The notes: generated by a model from the letters alone, not told the origin. Positions 1 to 8,509 are shown, counted from the stretch's first letter. The stretch is 64,000 nt of DNA from Seongchinamella unica (GCF_004354085.1 NZ_SMSE01000004.1:124001-188000), one strand, 5' to 3'. Program-made: numbers and translations.

Positions 1-1201
1 GCATATAACGCTCCCGGTCCCGGGCGTCGGCGCGTACCTCGTGGAGCTCGACCCCCGATTCCAGCAATTGCCTGACGTGTCCGTCATAGGCGGCATACGC
101 GGATAGGTGGTTGTTGGAGCGCATGGAGTTGGTGAGCAGTCGCACCCGCACCCCGCGATCCACCGCCGCCGCCAGGCTCGTTTCCAGTTCCGGGGTAGGC
201 ACCAGGTAGGCGCTGATGGCAATCAGTTCACTGTTGGCGCTGTCGATGGCCTGGCGCAGTTTGCGGGCCAGCTGGTCCGGCTTTTCCGCCTGCGCAGTGG
301 GATCATCAGTAGCCGGGTCATCGGACAAAAACAGGGCGGCGCCGGAAACGGCATCCTTCGTCACCGCTTGCCAGCGTGCGGCCAGTTCCGGTTCCGTGCT
401 CACCCTGACGGGCCCCGCGACGGCCTCGAGCTGCGCCCGCAGCTGCTGCAGATCTTCTTCGCTGGACTCTGCCTTCAACAACTGGCCGATGGGTATCGAC
501 CAGCCGCTGTTCCAGAAACGGTCGAAATGCTGGCTCACCTGGGCGACGCTCTCACCCATGGCCAGTACCTCCATATCGCGAAAGTTGTATTGCGGGTGGT
601 GCCCGAAGTACTCATCTGCCAGGTTACGGCCGCCGACAATCACCGCCCAGCCGTCGATGATGAGTGTCTTGTTGTGCATGCGGTGATTGACCCTGTTGAA
701 ATCACCGGCATTGACCAGGGCCCTTCCCGCCGTGTCCGGCACCCGGTAAGCGTATGGGTTATACAGGCGCAGATCGATACCGGGGTGGGCGTCCAGGTGG
801 CGCAGCATCTGGTCTTCCCGGGAGGTATACGAATCGTCCAGCAGCAGGCGGACCCTGACACCCCGGTCGGCGGCCGCCAGCAGATGGCCGACAAAGGCTG
901 CGCCGCTGAAGTCCGGCATCCACAGAAAGGTCTCCAGCTCGATGGACTCATGGGCACTGTCGATGAGGGCAATACGCCAGTCGTAGGCCTCGTCGTAAGT
1001 GTTGAGAAGATGGAACCACTCCCGCGGGCTGTCTGCGGCGAGGTGCTGCCAGAATCGGTCGGAAGATGGGGCAAGAGATTGTTCGGCCGGCAGCTCAGCC
1101 CGCTGTAGCGGACTGGCACAGGCAACGAGTAGCAACAGCGCAAAACAGCCCGGGAGTGCCTGCTGCGGGATCTGCCCCAGAACCTTGATATTGATGGTCA
1201 C
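1..1201 (-). CDS. Phospholipase D-family lipoprotein (ClsC/YmdC-like), 3' end cut by window
   Basis: About 400 residues are visible; the C-terminus lies beyond the left edge. The protein starts at a GTG (1201) because an in-frame TAA lies just upstream. It opens with a hydrophobic stretch ending in the lipobox LLVACAS, so it is probably a lipoprotein. The first HKD motif is complete (H176, K178, D183 in HNKTLIID) and is followed by GGRNLADEYFG, a signature of the ClsC/YmdC-type cardiolipin synthases within the PLD superfamily. The second HKD expected in this family would be outside the window. Role by family: phosphatidyl transfer or phosphodiester cleavage at the membrane. No Shine-Dalgarno is obvious, so the start is the weakest part of the call. 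It could also be another PLD-superfamily hydrolase. Confidence 0.8.
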   Translation of the reverse strand, partial: MTINIKVLGQIPQQALPGCFALLLLVACASPLQRAELPAEQSLAPSSDRFWQHLAADSPREWFHLLNTYDEAYDWRIALIDSAHESIELETFLWMPDFSGAAFVGHLLAAADRGVRVRLLLDDSYTSREDQMLRHLDAHPGIDLRLYNPYAYRVPDTAGRALVNAGDFNRVNHRMHNKTLIIDGWAVIVGGRNLADEYFGHHPQYNFRDMEVLAMGESVAQVSQHFDRFWNSGWSIPIGQLLKAESSEEDLQQLRAQLEAVAGPVRVSTEPELAARWQAVTKDAVSGAALFLSDDPATDDPTAQAEKPDQLARKLRQAIDSANSELIAISAYLVPTPELETSLAAAVDRGVRVRLLTNSMRSNNHLSAYAAYDGHVRQLLESGVELHEVRADARDRERYM

Positions 1202-1313
1202 AACAGCTGGCGATTACGCTCGCAGGGATCAGGTGGAGGCTTTCACTTTACCTCAGGGCCGCGCAGATGCAAGGCCGCAGAGGGAGTACCGCCAGCGCTG
1301 CCGGCAGCGGGTA

Positions 1314-1415
1314 CTAGAGATAGCCAAACAGGCCAATGGCGATGCATACTGCGCAGAATGCCTTGGCGATGGCGATCTCATCGAGCTCAAAGTTACTGTT
1401 GTTGAACCAGGACAT
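1314..1415 (-). CDS. Possible 33-residue membrane peptide
   Basis: A short frame of 33 codons begins at ATG 1415 and ends with TAG. GGAG lies about 7 bases upstream of the ATG, a good ribosome binding site. The product is an acidic/polar N-terminus (MSWFNNSNFELDEIAIAK) followed by about 14 hydrophobic residues (AFCAVCIAIGLFGYL), so a single membrane segment is plausible. It sits alone between the leftward AmrS gene and the leftward PLD gene and may be co-transcribed with either. I do not recognise a family. Support is only the start context and hydrophobic profile; it could be a chance frame. Confidence 0.4.
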   Translation of the reverse strand: MSWFNNSNFELDEIAIAKAFCAVCIAIGLFGYL

Positions 1416-1477
1416 GACCAGCTCCGTTGTTCTCTGTTACCAGCGTCTGTTGTAGCAAAGACCCTGTAAACCCTCAA

Positions 1478-2569
1478 TTACCGGTCATTACACGCGTCCA
1501 GGATACGCACCCGGCTGGGCCTGACCACTCCGCTACCCGGTTGCGCGCTGAAGTGGCCTACCAGCGGTTCGCCACAGCCGCTGCAACACCCCCGGGCATC
1601 GAGCCCCCAGGCCCCGAGTTGATAGGCATTGCGCTCTATCAGCAACTGGCCGCAGCTATGGCACCAGCTACTGCCGCCGCGCCTGTCGCGCACATTGCCG
1701 GTGTAGGCATGGCGCACGCCATTGGCCAGCGCTATGTCCCGTGCCCGGGTCAGGGTGCTCGCGGGGGTAGGGGCATGGTCCGGCATTTTCCAGTCCGGGT
1801 GAAACGCGGTGAAGTGCATGGGCACATCCGGCCCCAGCTCCTTGACCACCCAGCGGGTCATGGCATCGATTTCAGCGTCGCTGTCGTTCTCCCCGGGAAT
1901 CAGTAAGGTCGTCAGCTCCAGCCAGGTATTGGTTTCCCGCCGGATGTACACCAGCGTGTCCAGCACTGGCGCCAGGTGGCTGCCACAGATCCGGTAATAG
2001 AACGCCTCGGTAAAGGCCTTGAGGTCCACGTTAGCCGCATCCACCGCCTGAAAAAACGCCTTTCGCGGCTCCGGATCTATGTATCCGGCAGTTACCGCCA
2101 CAGTTTTTACCCCGACCTCGCGACAGGCGGCGGCCACATCCACGGCGTATTCAAAAAAAATCACCGGGTCATTGTAGGTGAATGCCACGCTGGTACAGTC
2201 CGTTTCCAGTGCGGTGCGTGCCAGCTGCTCCGGCGAGGCAGCATCCGCCAGGGTGTCCATCTGCCGCGACTTGCTCATGTCCCAGTTCTGGCAGAATTTG
2301 CAGGCCAGGTTGCAGCCCGCCGTGCCAAAGGACAACACCCGGCTGCCAGGGTAGAAGTGATTCAGTGGTTTTTTTTCGATGGGATCGATGCAGAAGCCGC
2401 TGGAACGACCGTAGCTGACGAGCTTGATCTCATCGTCCAGGCGCTGGCGCACGTAGCACAGGCCCCGCTGGCCATCCTGCAGCTTGCAGTGGCGCGGGCA
2501 GAGGTCGCATTGCAGTTGCCCGTTTGCCAACGCGTGCCAGTAGTCTGTGCCAACAATGGACGTCGTCAT
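1478..2569 (-). CDS. amrS: AmmeMemoRadiSam system radical SAM enzyme
   Basis: 363 residues. The radical SAM cluster motif CNLACKFC (C86, C90, C93) follows an N-terminal Cys-rich segment (C21, C24, C28, C38) and the conserved YGRSSGFCIDPIEKKPLNHF block typical of AmrS. The C-terminus carries a CxxC...CxxC zinc-ribbon-like tail (CHSCG ... CSGCG). ATG 2569 is chosen over a TTG seven codons upstream because family members start about nine residues before the YWHAL motif. The gene is divergent from amrB, 66 bp away, and the three Amr genes together form the conserved set. Family knowledge: the enzyme is related to pyruvate formate-lyase activases; its substrate is not established, and RNA or nucleotide modification has been proposed. 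Confidence 0.9.
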   Translation of the reverse strand: MTTSIVGTDYWHALANGQLQCDLCPRHCKLQDGQRGLCYVRQRLDDEIKLVSYGRSSGFCIDPIEKKPLNHFYPGSRVLSFGTAGCNLACKFCQNWDMSKSRQMDTLADAASPEQLARTALETDCTSVAFTYNDPVIFFEYAVDVAAACREVGVKTVAVTAGYIDPEPRKAFFQAVDAANVDLKAFTEAFYYRICGSHLAPVLDTLVYIRRETNTWLELTTLLIPGENDSDAEIDAMTRWVVKELGPDVPMHFTAFHPDWKMPDHAPTPASTLTRARDIALANGVRHAYTGNVRDRRGGSSWCHSCGQLLIERNAYQLGAWGLDARGCCSGCGEPLVGHFSAQPGSGVVRPSRVRILDACNDR

Positions 2570-2635
2570 AACTTGTAAATTGGGCCACAACCGCCATTAT
2601 TCAAGTATGGCAGGTTTATCGAAAATTACTGCCCC

Positions 2636-3430
2636 GTGAACGGGCAGCCCTTAGTCAGGCCCGCCGCAGTCGCCGGCACTTTTTACCCGGCGGACGCGAC
2701 GCAGCTGCGGCGAAACGTGGAGCAGCTGCTGGCGCAGGGCGAGCCCCACACGCTGCCCTCGCCGCAGGCGCTGATCGTCCCCCATGCCGGCTATAGGTAT
2801 TCCGGCACCACTGCCGCCACAGCCTACCGGCAATTGGAAAAATGTGCCGGTGACATCAACCGGGTGATCCTGCTCGGACCCGCTCATCGGGTCTATGTGG
2901 AAGGCATGGCGGTGCCATCGAGTTCCCGTTTTGCCACCCCCCTGGGGGAAGTACCGCTGGACCAGGCGGGCATTGCCCGGGCGCTGGCACTGTCCGGCAC
3001 CGCCAGTAATGACGAGGCGCACCGGCAGGAGCATGCCCTCGAGGTTCAGCTGCCCTTTCTGCAATGCATTCTGGGGGATTTTTCCCTGTTACCGATCGTG
3101 GTCGGGCAATGCCCGGTGGCCGGGGTGGCGGCACTGATCGATACCCTCTGGACCGGACCCGGGGTATTGCTGGTCGTCAGTTCAGACCTGTCCCATTTCC
3201 AGCCTTACGACAGCGCGACCCGCCACGACCGGTCATCCTGCCAGCGCATCCTCAACGGAGAGCATGACCTGAAGGGCAGCGACGCCTGTGGCGCCGGTCC
3301 TATCAACGGACTGCTGGCCAGTCACCGGGGAAGCCGCCTGCAGCGCCGTCTGCTGGCTTATTGCAATTCCGGCGATACCGGTGGGGACAGACAGAGAGTG
3401 GTGGGTTATGGCGCCTTCAGCCTTCACTGA
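2636..3430 (+). CDS. amrB: AmmeMemoRadiSam system protein B (MEMO1-like)
   Basis: 264 residues, GTG start at 2636. The sequence shows MEMO family blocks: GTFYPAD near the N-terminus, IVPHAGYRYSG, ILLGPAHRV, the acidic/His block EHALEVQLPFLQ, and SSDLSHFQPY with the later CGAGPINGLL. These correspond to the His/Asp/Cys cluster of the extradiol-dioxygenase-like MEMO fold. It overlaps amrA by 23 bp, so the two are translationally coupled. Its function in bacteria is not settled; the linkage with AmrS and AMMECR1 suggests a shared pathway. Confidence 0.9.
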   Translation: MNGQPLVRPAAVAGTFYPADATQLRRNVEQLLAQGEPHTLPSPQALIVPHAGYRYSGTTAATAYRQLEKCAGDINRVILLGPAHRVYVEGMAVPSSSRFATPLGEVPLDQAGIARALALSGTASNDEAHRQEHALEVQLPFLQCILGDFSLLPIVVGQCPVAGVAALIDTLWTGPGVLLVVSSDLSHFQPYDSATRHDRSSCQRILNGEHDLKGSDACGAGPINGLLASHRGSRLQRRLLAYCNSGDTGGDRQRVVGYGAFSLH

Positions 3431-4016
3431 ATTAAGCGAGCCGGCGAAGCACTGGTTGCTGGCCACTGCACGGCGGGTGATTTCCGGGCGCCAGCCGCTT
3501 GCGGATATACCCGCTGATCCCGGCCTCGGGCAATGCCGAGGCGTGTTTGTGACCCTGAAGAAAAACGGCGCGCTACGGGGCTGCATTGGTCAGCTGGAAG
3601 CCGACAGGCCGCTGTCGGTGATGGTCACCGAGTGCGCAGAGGGTGCAGCCTTTCGCGATCCGCGCTTCCCCGCGCTGGGTGAGCGCGAAGTGAGACTGGT
3701 AAGGATTTCTATCTCGGTTCTGAGCCCGCCGCAGCGCATGGCCGTCCGCGACAGGGCCGACCTGCTGGCCCAGCTGCAGCCCGGCGTGGATGGCCTGGTG
3801 ATTGCCGCGGGCCATCGCCAGGCCACATTCCTGCCCTCGGTATGGGAGCAGTTGCCGCAGAAGGTGCAGTTTCTGGAGCAGCTGCTGGCAAAGGCAGGCC
3901 TGCCGCCGGACTACTGGTCCGGGGAAATGGCCTGCAGTCGCTACCGCAGTTGCAACTTTACTGAACCGTCGCCGCGGACGGATCCGCGTAGCCCAATTCG
4001 CGCAGGGTCGCGGTAA
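3408..4016 (+). CDS. amrA: AmmeMemoRadiSam system protein A (AMMECR1 domain)
   Basis: 202 residues. AMMECR1 hallmarks are RGCIGQLEADRPL, the FRDPRFPAL segment and ATFLPSVWEQLPQK. ATG 3408 is chosen because the homologous region begins shortly after it; it lies inside the amrB 3' end (23-bp overlap). The last residues run into the convergent prpE gene, so the two coding regions overlap tail-to-tail by about 59 bp. Family function is unknown; it is almost always paired with the MEMO-like protein and AmrS. Confidence 0.9.
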   Translation: MAPSAFTELSEPAKHWLLATARRVISGRQPLADIPADPGLGQCRGVFVTLKKNGALRGCIGQLEADRPLSVMVTECAEGAAFRDPRFPALGEREVRLVRISISVLSPPQRMAVRDRADLLAQLQPGVDGLVIAAGHRQATFLPSVWEQLPQKVQFLEQLLAKAGLPPDYWSGEMACSRYRSCNFTEPSPRTDPRSPIRAGSR

Positions 4017-5835
4017 TTTCCTCGAGGATGGTGGGATCATCGATTGTCGCCGGCATCTTCCAGGGTTCGCCATCGGCGATACTGCGCATGGTGCCCCGCA
4101 GGATCTTGCCGGACCGGGTCTTGGGCAGGCGTTCCACCACCGCACACAGCTTGAACGCCGCCACCGGGCCAATCCTGTCACGCATCTGCTGGATACTCTC
4201 GGCGACGATCTCGTCGGCTGAGCGTTCGACTCCGGCATTGAGTACCAGCAGTCCCAGCGGCAGCTGTCCTTTCATGACATCGGCCACACCGACCACCGCA
4301 CATTCAGCGACATCCGGGTGATCTGCCAGCACTTCTTCCATGGCACCGGTGGAGAGTCGGTGGCCGGCCACGTTGATGACATCGTCGGTGCGAGCCATCA
4401 CAAAAATGTAGCCGTTGTCGTCGATATAGCCGGCGTCACCGGTTTCGTAATAGCCCGGGTAGCGGCTGAAGTAGGCGCTGACGTAACGGTCCTCCGCGTT
4501 CCAGAGCGTGGTAAAGGTACCGGGCGGTAGCGGTTCCTTGACCACCAGGGCACCGATCTCTCCGGCAGGCATCTGCTCTCCGTTTTCGTCCAGCACCTGC
4601 ACGTCGTAGCCGGGTACCGGCCTGGCCGGAGAACCCGGCACAATCGGCAGCAGTTCAATACCGAGGCAGTTGGAACAGATGGGCCAGCCGGTCTCCGTCT
4701 GCCACCAGTGGTCTATCACCGGAACACCCAGTTTATCCTGGGCCCAGGACAGGGTGCTGGGGTCGCAGCGCTCACCGGCCAGAAACAGGGACTGCAGGCA
4801 GCTGAGGTCGTACTGTTTGAGATACTTGCCCTCCGGGTCTTCTTTCTTGATCGCCCTGAATGCAGTGGGTGCGGTGAACATGACCTTCACCCCGTACTCG
4901 GAGATCACCCGCCAGAACGCGCCGGGATCCGGCGTGCCTACCGGCTTACCCTCATAAATCACGGTTGTACTGCCATTGAATAGCGGTCCGTAGACGATGT
5001 AGGAATGACCCACGACCCAACCCACGTCCGACGCGGCCCAGTAAACGTCACCGGGGTCGGTATCGTAAACGTTTTTCATGCTCCACTTGAGGGCGACAAT
5101 GCTGCCGCCGGTGTCACGCACCACCCCCTTGGGCTGGCCAGTAGTACCCGAGGTATAGAGGATGTAGAGCGGATCGTTGGCGGCCACCGGTACGCAGGCC
5201 ACCGGTTCAGCGGAGGCCATCGCTTCTGCCCAGTTCAGGTCGCGACCGGCCTGCAGTTCGGCCTCCTGCATCGGTCGCTGCAGGATGATGCAGCTATCGG
5301 GCTTGTGTTCAGCCAGGTCGATCGCCGCATCGAGCAGCGGCTTGTAGGGCACGATGCGCGTGGGTTCCACACCACAGCTGGCGGAAACAATCGCCCTGGG
5401 TGCAGCGTCATCGATGCGCACGGCAAGCTCATTACTGGCAAAGCCTCCAAACACCACCGAGTGAACCGCCCCCAGCCTGGCGCAGGCCAGCATGGCGATA
5501 AGCGCCTCCGGCACCATGGGCATGTAGATGATCACCCGGTCGCCCTTGCCCACCCCCTGTCCCGCCAGCACACCGGCAAACCGGGCCACCTCGTCAAGTA
5601 ATTCCGCGTAGGTATAGCGACGCTTGGTATCGGTCACCGGGCTGTCGTAAATCAGGGCGTCCTGCTCGCCCCTGCCCTCTTCTACCTGCAGGTCCAGGGC
5701 GTTATAGCAGGCGTTGGTGGTGCCGTCGGCAAACCAGCGGTAAAACGGGGGATTGCTGTCGTCCAGCACGCACTCGGGCGCCTGGTACCAGTGGATATCC
5801 TGGGCCGCTTGTTGCCAGAGTGAAAGGTTGCTCAT
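3958..5835 (-). CDS. prpE: Propionyl-CoA synthetase
   Basis: 625 residues, the usual length for PrpE. It activates propionate to propionyl-CoA through an acyl-adenylate. Motifs: phosphate-binding YTSGTTGQPKG followed by VVRDTGG (the RDTGG block separates PrpE from acetyl-CoA synthetase), WWQTETGWP and the C-terminal KTRSGKILRG whose final Lys (K577) is the adenylation catalytic lysine. No other methylcitrate-cycle genes are nearby, so propionyl-CoA must be handled by genes elsewhere. The upstream region holds two CCATGGTGGT repeats that could be operator sites. The closest alternative, acetyl-CoA synthetase, is less likely given the RDTGG block. Confidence 0.93.
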   Translation of the reverse strand: MSNLSLWQQAAQDIHWYQAPECVLDDSNPPFYRWFADGTTNACYNALDLQVEEGRGEQDALIYDSPVTDTKRRYTYAELLDEVARFAGVLAGQGVGKGDRVIIYMPMVPEALIAMLACARLGAVHSVVFGGFASNELAVRIDDAAPRAIVSASCGVEPTRIVPYKPLLDAAIDLAEHKPDSCIILQRPMQEAELQAGRDLNWAEAMASAEPVACVPVAANDPLYILYTSGTTGQPKGVVRDTGGSIVALKWSMKNVYDTDPGDVYWAASDVGWVVGHSYIVYGPLFNGSTTVIYEGKPVGTPDPGAFWRVISEYGVKVMFTAPTAFRAIKKEDPEGKYLKQYDLSCLQSLFLAGERCDPSTLSWAQDKLGVPVIDHWWQTETGWPICSNCLGIELLPIVPGSPARPVPGYDVQVLDENGEQMPAGEIGALVVKEPLPPGTFTTLWNAEDRYVSAYFSRYPGYYETGDAGYIDDNGYIFVMARTDDVINVAGHRLSTGAMEEVLADHPDVAECAVVGVADVMKGQLPLGLLVLNAGVERSADEIVAESIQQMRDRIGPVAAFKLCAVVERLPKTRSGKILRGTMRSIADGEPWKMPATIDDPTILEEITATLRELGYADPSAATVQ

Positions 5836-5881
5836 AGCGATGTCCGTTTCAGTGGAAATTTGACTGACATTAACCGCTGTT

Positions 5882-5911
5882 CCATGGTGGTGGCAATTCG
5901 ACCATGGTGGT
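5882..5911. repeat. Pair of direct repeats CCATGGTGGT spaced 20 bp
   Basis: CCATGGTGGT occurs at 5882-5891 and 5902-5911, exactly 20 bp apart, with a degenerate third copy CCATCGTGG at 5930-5938. The spacing equals two helical turns, as for tandem binding sites of a regulator. The repeats lie between prpE (leftward, start 5835) and the DUF2189 gene (rightward). The operator role is an inference. Confidence 0.45.
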
Positions 5912-5934
5912 AGCCCTGCCAGGATAAAACCATC

Positions 5935-5963
5935 GTGGCAGGAAACTTCTCCCGGTCTATACT
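5935..5963 (+). promoter_or_regulatory. Probable sigma-70 promoter for the DUF2189 gene
   Basis: A -35-like GTGGCA (5935-5940), a 17-base spacer and a -10 TATACT (5958-5963) precede the DUF2189 gene. Transcription would begin near 5970, giving a long leader of about 130 bases. Confidence 0.45.
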
Positions 5964-5977
5964 GCCTAAGAGACTGA

Positions 5978-6091
5978 AAACCAGCAGGCCGGGACCTCTG
6001 GCGCGGGCGGGACTTATTCCCCCGCTGGTTTCACCGCCAGGCCTCGACCTTCGTGAGGCAACGGTGCGAGACCATGACTCGCACGAGGAGG
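5978..6091 (+). promoter_or_regulatory. Structured 5' leader ahead of the DUF2189 gene
   Basis: The leader contains several inverted repeats: AAACCAGC (5978-5985) with GCTGGTTT (6024-6031); GCGGG (6003-6007) with CCCGC (6021-6025), which competes with the first pairing; GCCTC (6041-6045) with GAGGC (6055-6059); and a perfect 7-bp stem GTGCGAG (6064-6070) / CTCGCAC (6078-6084). The last stem abuts the strong ribosome binding site GAGGAGG (6085-6091). The arrangement resembles a translational control leader. I do not recognise a known riboswitch class. Confidence 0.4.
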
Positions 6092-6098
6092 CACTACT

Positions 6099-6863
6099 AT
6101 GTCTGCGGCTCAAAACTCTCTCGATATCTACCCCATTCACCGGGTACCTGCGACACGCCCGTTTATCTGGCTCGCCGCCGGTTGGGACAGCATGATGCAC
6201 AGCCTTGGCCCCAGCCTGGCCTACGGCGCGCTGGTGGCGCTACTGGGCACCATGATTCTCGGTTACCAGGAACATCCACTGTACATCGCGGCGGCCGTTT
6301 GTGCCTTCCTGGTGGTCGGCCCGGTCATTACCGCCGGTGTTTGCGAACTCGCCAGGCGGCGGGACCATGGCGAAACCAGCGACTTCCAGGACTCGCTGGA
6401 GGCAATCCGCCATAATCGCAGCCACCTGCTGAGTCTGGCTGAGGTGCTGGCCTTCGTCGCAGTGGCGGGATTCAGCCTGGCCGCGCTGGTGCTTTACGCC
6501 ACTGTGGGGTCCGTCGCCCCGGCCATCGAGTCCACCGTGTGGGGCAATGTGATGGCGCAGTTGAGCACAGCCCACCTGCTGGCTTACAGCCTGGCCTTCC
6601 TGGGTGTTTCAGCGGTGGTTTTCCTGCTGTCGGTCGTTACTGTGCCGATGATGATTGATCGCCATGTCGACCCGGGCATCGCCATGCGCATGAGCCTGCG
6701 GGTCGCGGTGCGCGATCTTCCGGCCATGATCATTTGGGCGGGGCTGATTATCAGCCTGGTGGCCTTTGGCTTTGGTACCCGGCTGTGGGGCATGGTGCTG
6801 GTTCTGCCCCTGCTGGGCCATGCAACCTGGTTCGCCTATCGGGATATTGTCGAGGAAGAATAA
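6099..6863 (+). CDS. DUF2189 integral membrane protein
   Basis: 254 residues with about six hydrophobic segments, including one around residues 40-75, a pair around 105-160 and another around 195-245. The sequence ILGYQEHPLYIAAAVCAFLVVGPVITAGVCELARRRDHGE is typical of the DUF2189 family of inner-membrane proteins (described here only by its features; function unknown). The start is fixed by GAGGAGG seven bases upstream of ATG 6099. It stands alone, divergent from prpE and convergent with the aldehyde dehydrogenase, and has a long structured leader. Confidence 0.8.
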   Translation: MSAAQNSLDIYPIHRVPATRPFIWLAAGWDSMMHSLGPSLAYGALVALLGTMILGYQEHPLYIAAAVCAFLVVGPVITAGVCELARRRDHGETSDFQDSLEAIRHNRSHLLSLAEVLAFVAVAGFSLAALVLYATVGSVAPAIESTVWGNVMAQLSTAHLLAYSLAFLGVSAVVFLLSVVTVPMMIDRHVDPGIAMRMSLRVAVRDLPAMIIWAGLIISLVAFGFGTRLWGMVLVLPLLGHATWFAYRDIVEEE

Positions 6864-7009
6864 GTCATTTTCTGGCGTGCGTGCGAAGCGGCCACCGCGG
6901 GTGGGATATGCCGCAGCAGGGAGTGTGCTTTTCGACCGAAGAAGTGTTCTCCCATTTGCGGTGACCGCCTCGCTAATGAAGTCTCGCCACTATTCCCGGC
7001 CATTTCAGC

Positions 7010-7040
7010 ACTCATATAACAAGGGCACCAAAGGGTGCCC
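7010..7040 (-). terminator. Rho-independent-like terminator of the aldehyde dehydrogenase gene
   Basis: GGGCACC (7023-7029) and GGTGCCC (7034-7040) form a 7-bp stem with a four-base loop. Read leftward, the stem is followed by a T-rich tail (TTGTTATATG). It lies 27 bp past the stop of the leftward aldehyde dehydrogenase gene. Confidence 0.6.
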
Positions 7041-7066
7041 TCAACTCACGTCTCCAAAACCAGCAA

Positions 7067-8509
7067 TCAGCTCTTCAATTTGGCCAGGGTATCGAATACC
7101 CGGGTGACAAACTTGCCGTAAGGCGGACGCAGGAACTGCATGGAAGTAAAACCGGGCTGGTAATAGACCGGACGCATCTTGGAGAAAGTCACAAAACCCT
7201 CTCGGCCGTGGTAGTGCCCCATCCCGCTGGGACCTACCCCGCCAAACGGCATATCGTGCTGGGCCACGTGAAACAGGGCATCGTTAACTGTGACACCGCC
7301 TGACATGACCCGCTCGATGTACATGTCCGAGAGCTTGCGGTCATTGGTGAACGGGTACAGCGCCAGGGGCCGGTCCTTGCTGTTCACATAGTCGACCACT
7401 TCCTGGTGGTCCTTGTAGGTCATCACCATCAGTAGCGGGCCGAAGGTCTCGCGGTTGCGAATGGTCATATCCTCGGTGGTATCCAGCACCAGGTGCAGCG
7501 GGAACTTGCGGGTCTCGAAATTAGGCTGCTGGTCGCCGCTCAGATTGACAATGGTAGCGCCTTTCTCCTGCGCGTCTGCCAGGGTATCTGCAATGCGCTT
7601 CATCGAACGGTCGTCGATGATGGAGGTGTAATCGACATGTTCTATATCCGGGCAGTGTTTTGCCACGTACGCCCTGGCCAGGGAAATAAACGCTTCCCGC
7701 TGGCTCTCGTGCACAAACACGTAATCCACGTTGGTGCATATCTGGCCAGCGTTGAACTGCTTTACGAACAGGATGCGCGCTACGGCCTTTTTCAGCTTGT
7801 AATTGGGGTCGATGACCGCCGGCGACTTACCGCCAAGCTCCAACACCACGGGAGTGAGATTCTGGGCAGCAGAGGCCATCACCGCCTTGCCCGTCCGGCC
7901 GGAGCCGGTAAAGACAATAAGGTCGAAGGGGATTTTGGAGAACTCGATGCCAACACCGCCGGTCTCCTCGAAAAAGCGCAGCTTGTCCGCGGGAAAGTAT
8001 TTCGGAGACAGTTCAATCAACAGCCGGGTCAGGTTGATGGAGTTTTCCGACATCTTGACCATGGCCCTGTTGCCCGCGGCGAATGCCGCCGCAAGGGGCA
8101 TGAACGACAGGTTGACCGGAAAGTTCCAGGGTACAATCATGCCCACTACGCCCAATGGCTGGGGGATGACGCGATTTTTGCCACCGGGGAACATGGTGAT
8201 ATCCACGTGCCGTTTCTGCACCTTCATCCATTTCTTCAGGTGCTTGATCGAATCATTGATACCGTCAGTCACCGAGATAATCTCGGCGAACTGGCTCTCG
8301 TGGCGCGAGCGATTACCGTAATCCGCACTGATCGCCTCGATGATGGCCTCCATATTCTCGGACACCATCGCCTTGAGGTTGAGCAAATCCTGCTTGCGCT
8401 GCTGGTAGTCCGGATTGGGTGCCGCGAGGTACTCCCTGCGCTGCAAATCGAAGTGATCACGCAACATGGCGGCAGTATCATTGGTGGTGGCTTGTTGTGC
8501 AGCAGTCAT
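7067..8509 (-). CDS. Aldehyde dehydrogenase, coniferyl-aldehyde-dehydrogenase-like
   Basis: 480 residues. NAD(P)-dependent oxidation of an aldehyde to the acid. Motifs: PWNFPVNLSF (catalytic Asn N129), VLELGGKSP (general base E224) and QFNAGQICTNVDYVFV (nucleophile C258), in the order of the class 3 / coniferyl aldehyde dehydrogenase group; no N-terminal targeting signal. ATG 8509 has GAGG six bases upstream and is preferred over a GTG four codons earlier. The gene is alone and ends at a hairpin terminator. The true substrate could be an aromatic or medium-chain lipid aldehyde; neighbouring redox and lipid-stress genes fit aldehyde detoxification, but that is inference. Confidence 0.85.
   Translation of the reverse strand: MTAAQQATTNDTAAMLRDHFDLQRREYLAAPNPDYQQRKQDLLNLKAMVSENMEAIIEAISADYGNRSRHESQFAEIISVTDGINDSIKHLKKWMKVQKRHVDITMFPGGKNRVIPQPLGVVGMIVPWNFPVNLSFMPLAAAFAAGNRAMVKMSENSINLTRLLIELSPKYFPADKLRFFEETGGVGIEFSKIPFDLIVFTGSGRTGKAVMASAAQNLTPVVLELGGKSPAVIDPNYKLKKAVARILFVKQFNAGQICTNVDYVFVHESQREAFISLARAYVAKHCPDIEHVDYTSIIDDRSMKRIADTLADAQEKGATIVNLSGDQQPNFETRKFPLHLVLDTTEDMTIRNRETFGPLLMVMTYKDHQEVVDYVNSKDRPLALYPFTNDRKLSDMYIERVMSGGVTVNDALFHVAQHDMPFGGVGPSGMGHYHGREGFVTFSKMRPVYYQPGFTSMQFLRPPYGKFVTRVFDTLAKLKS

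Noticed and set aside
1297-1310. 14-base palindrome CGCTGCCGGCAGCG
   Set aside because: No loop and no T tract; too short to support a terminator or operator call.
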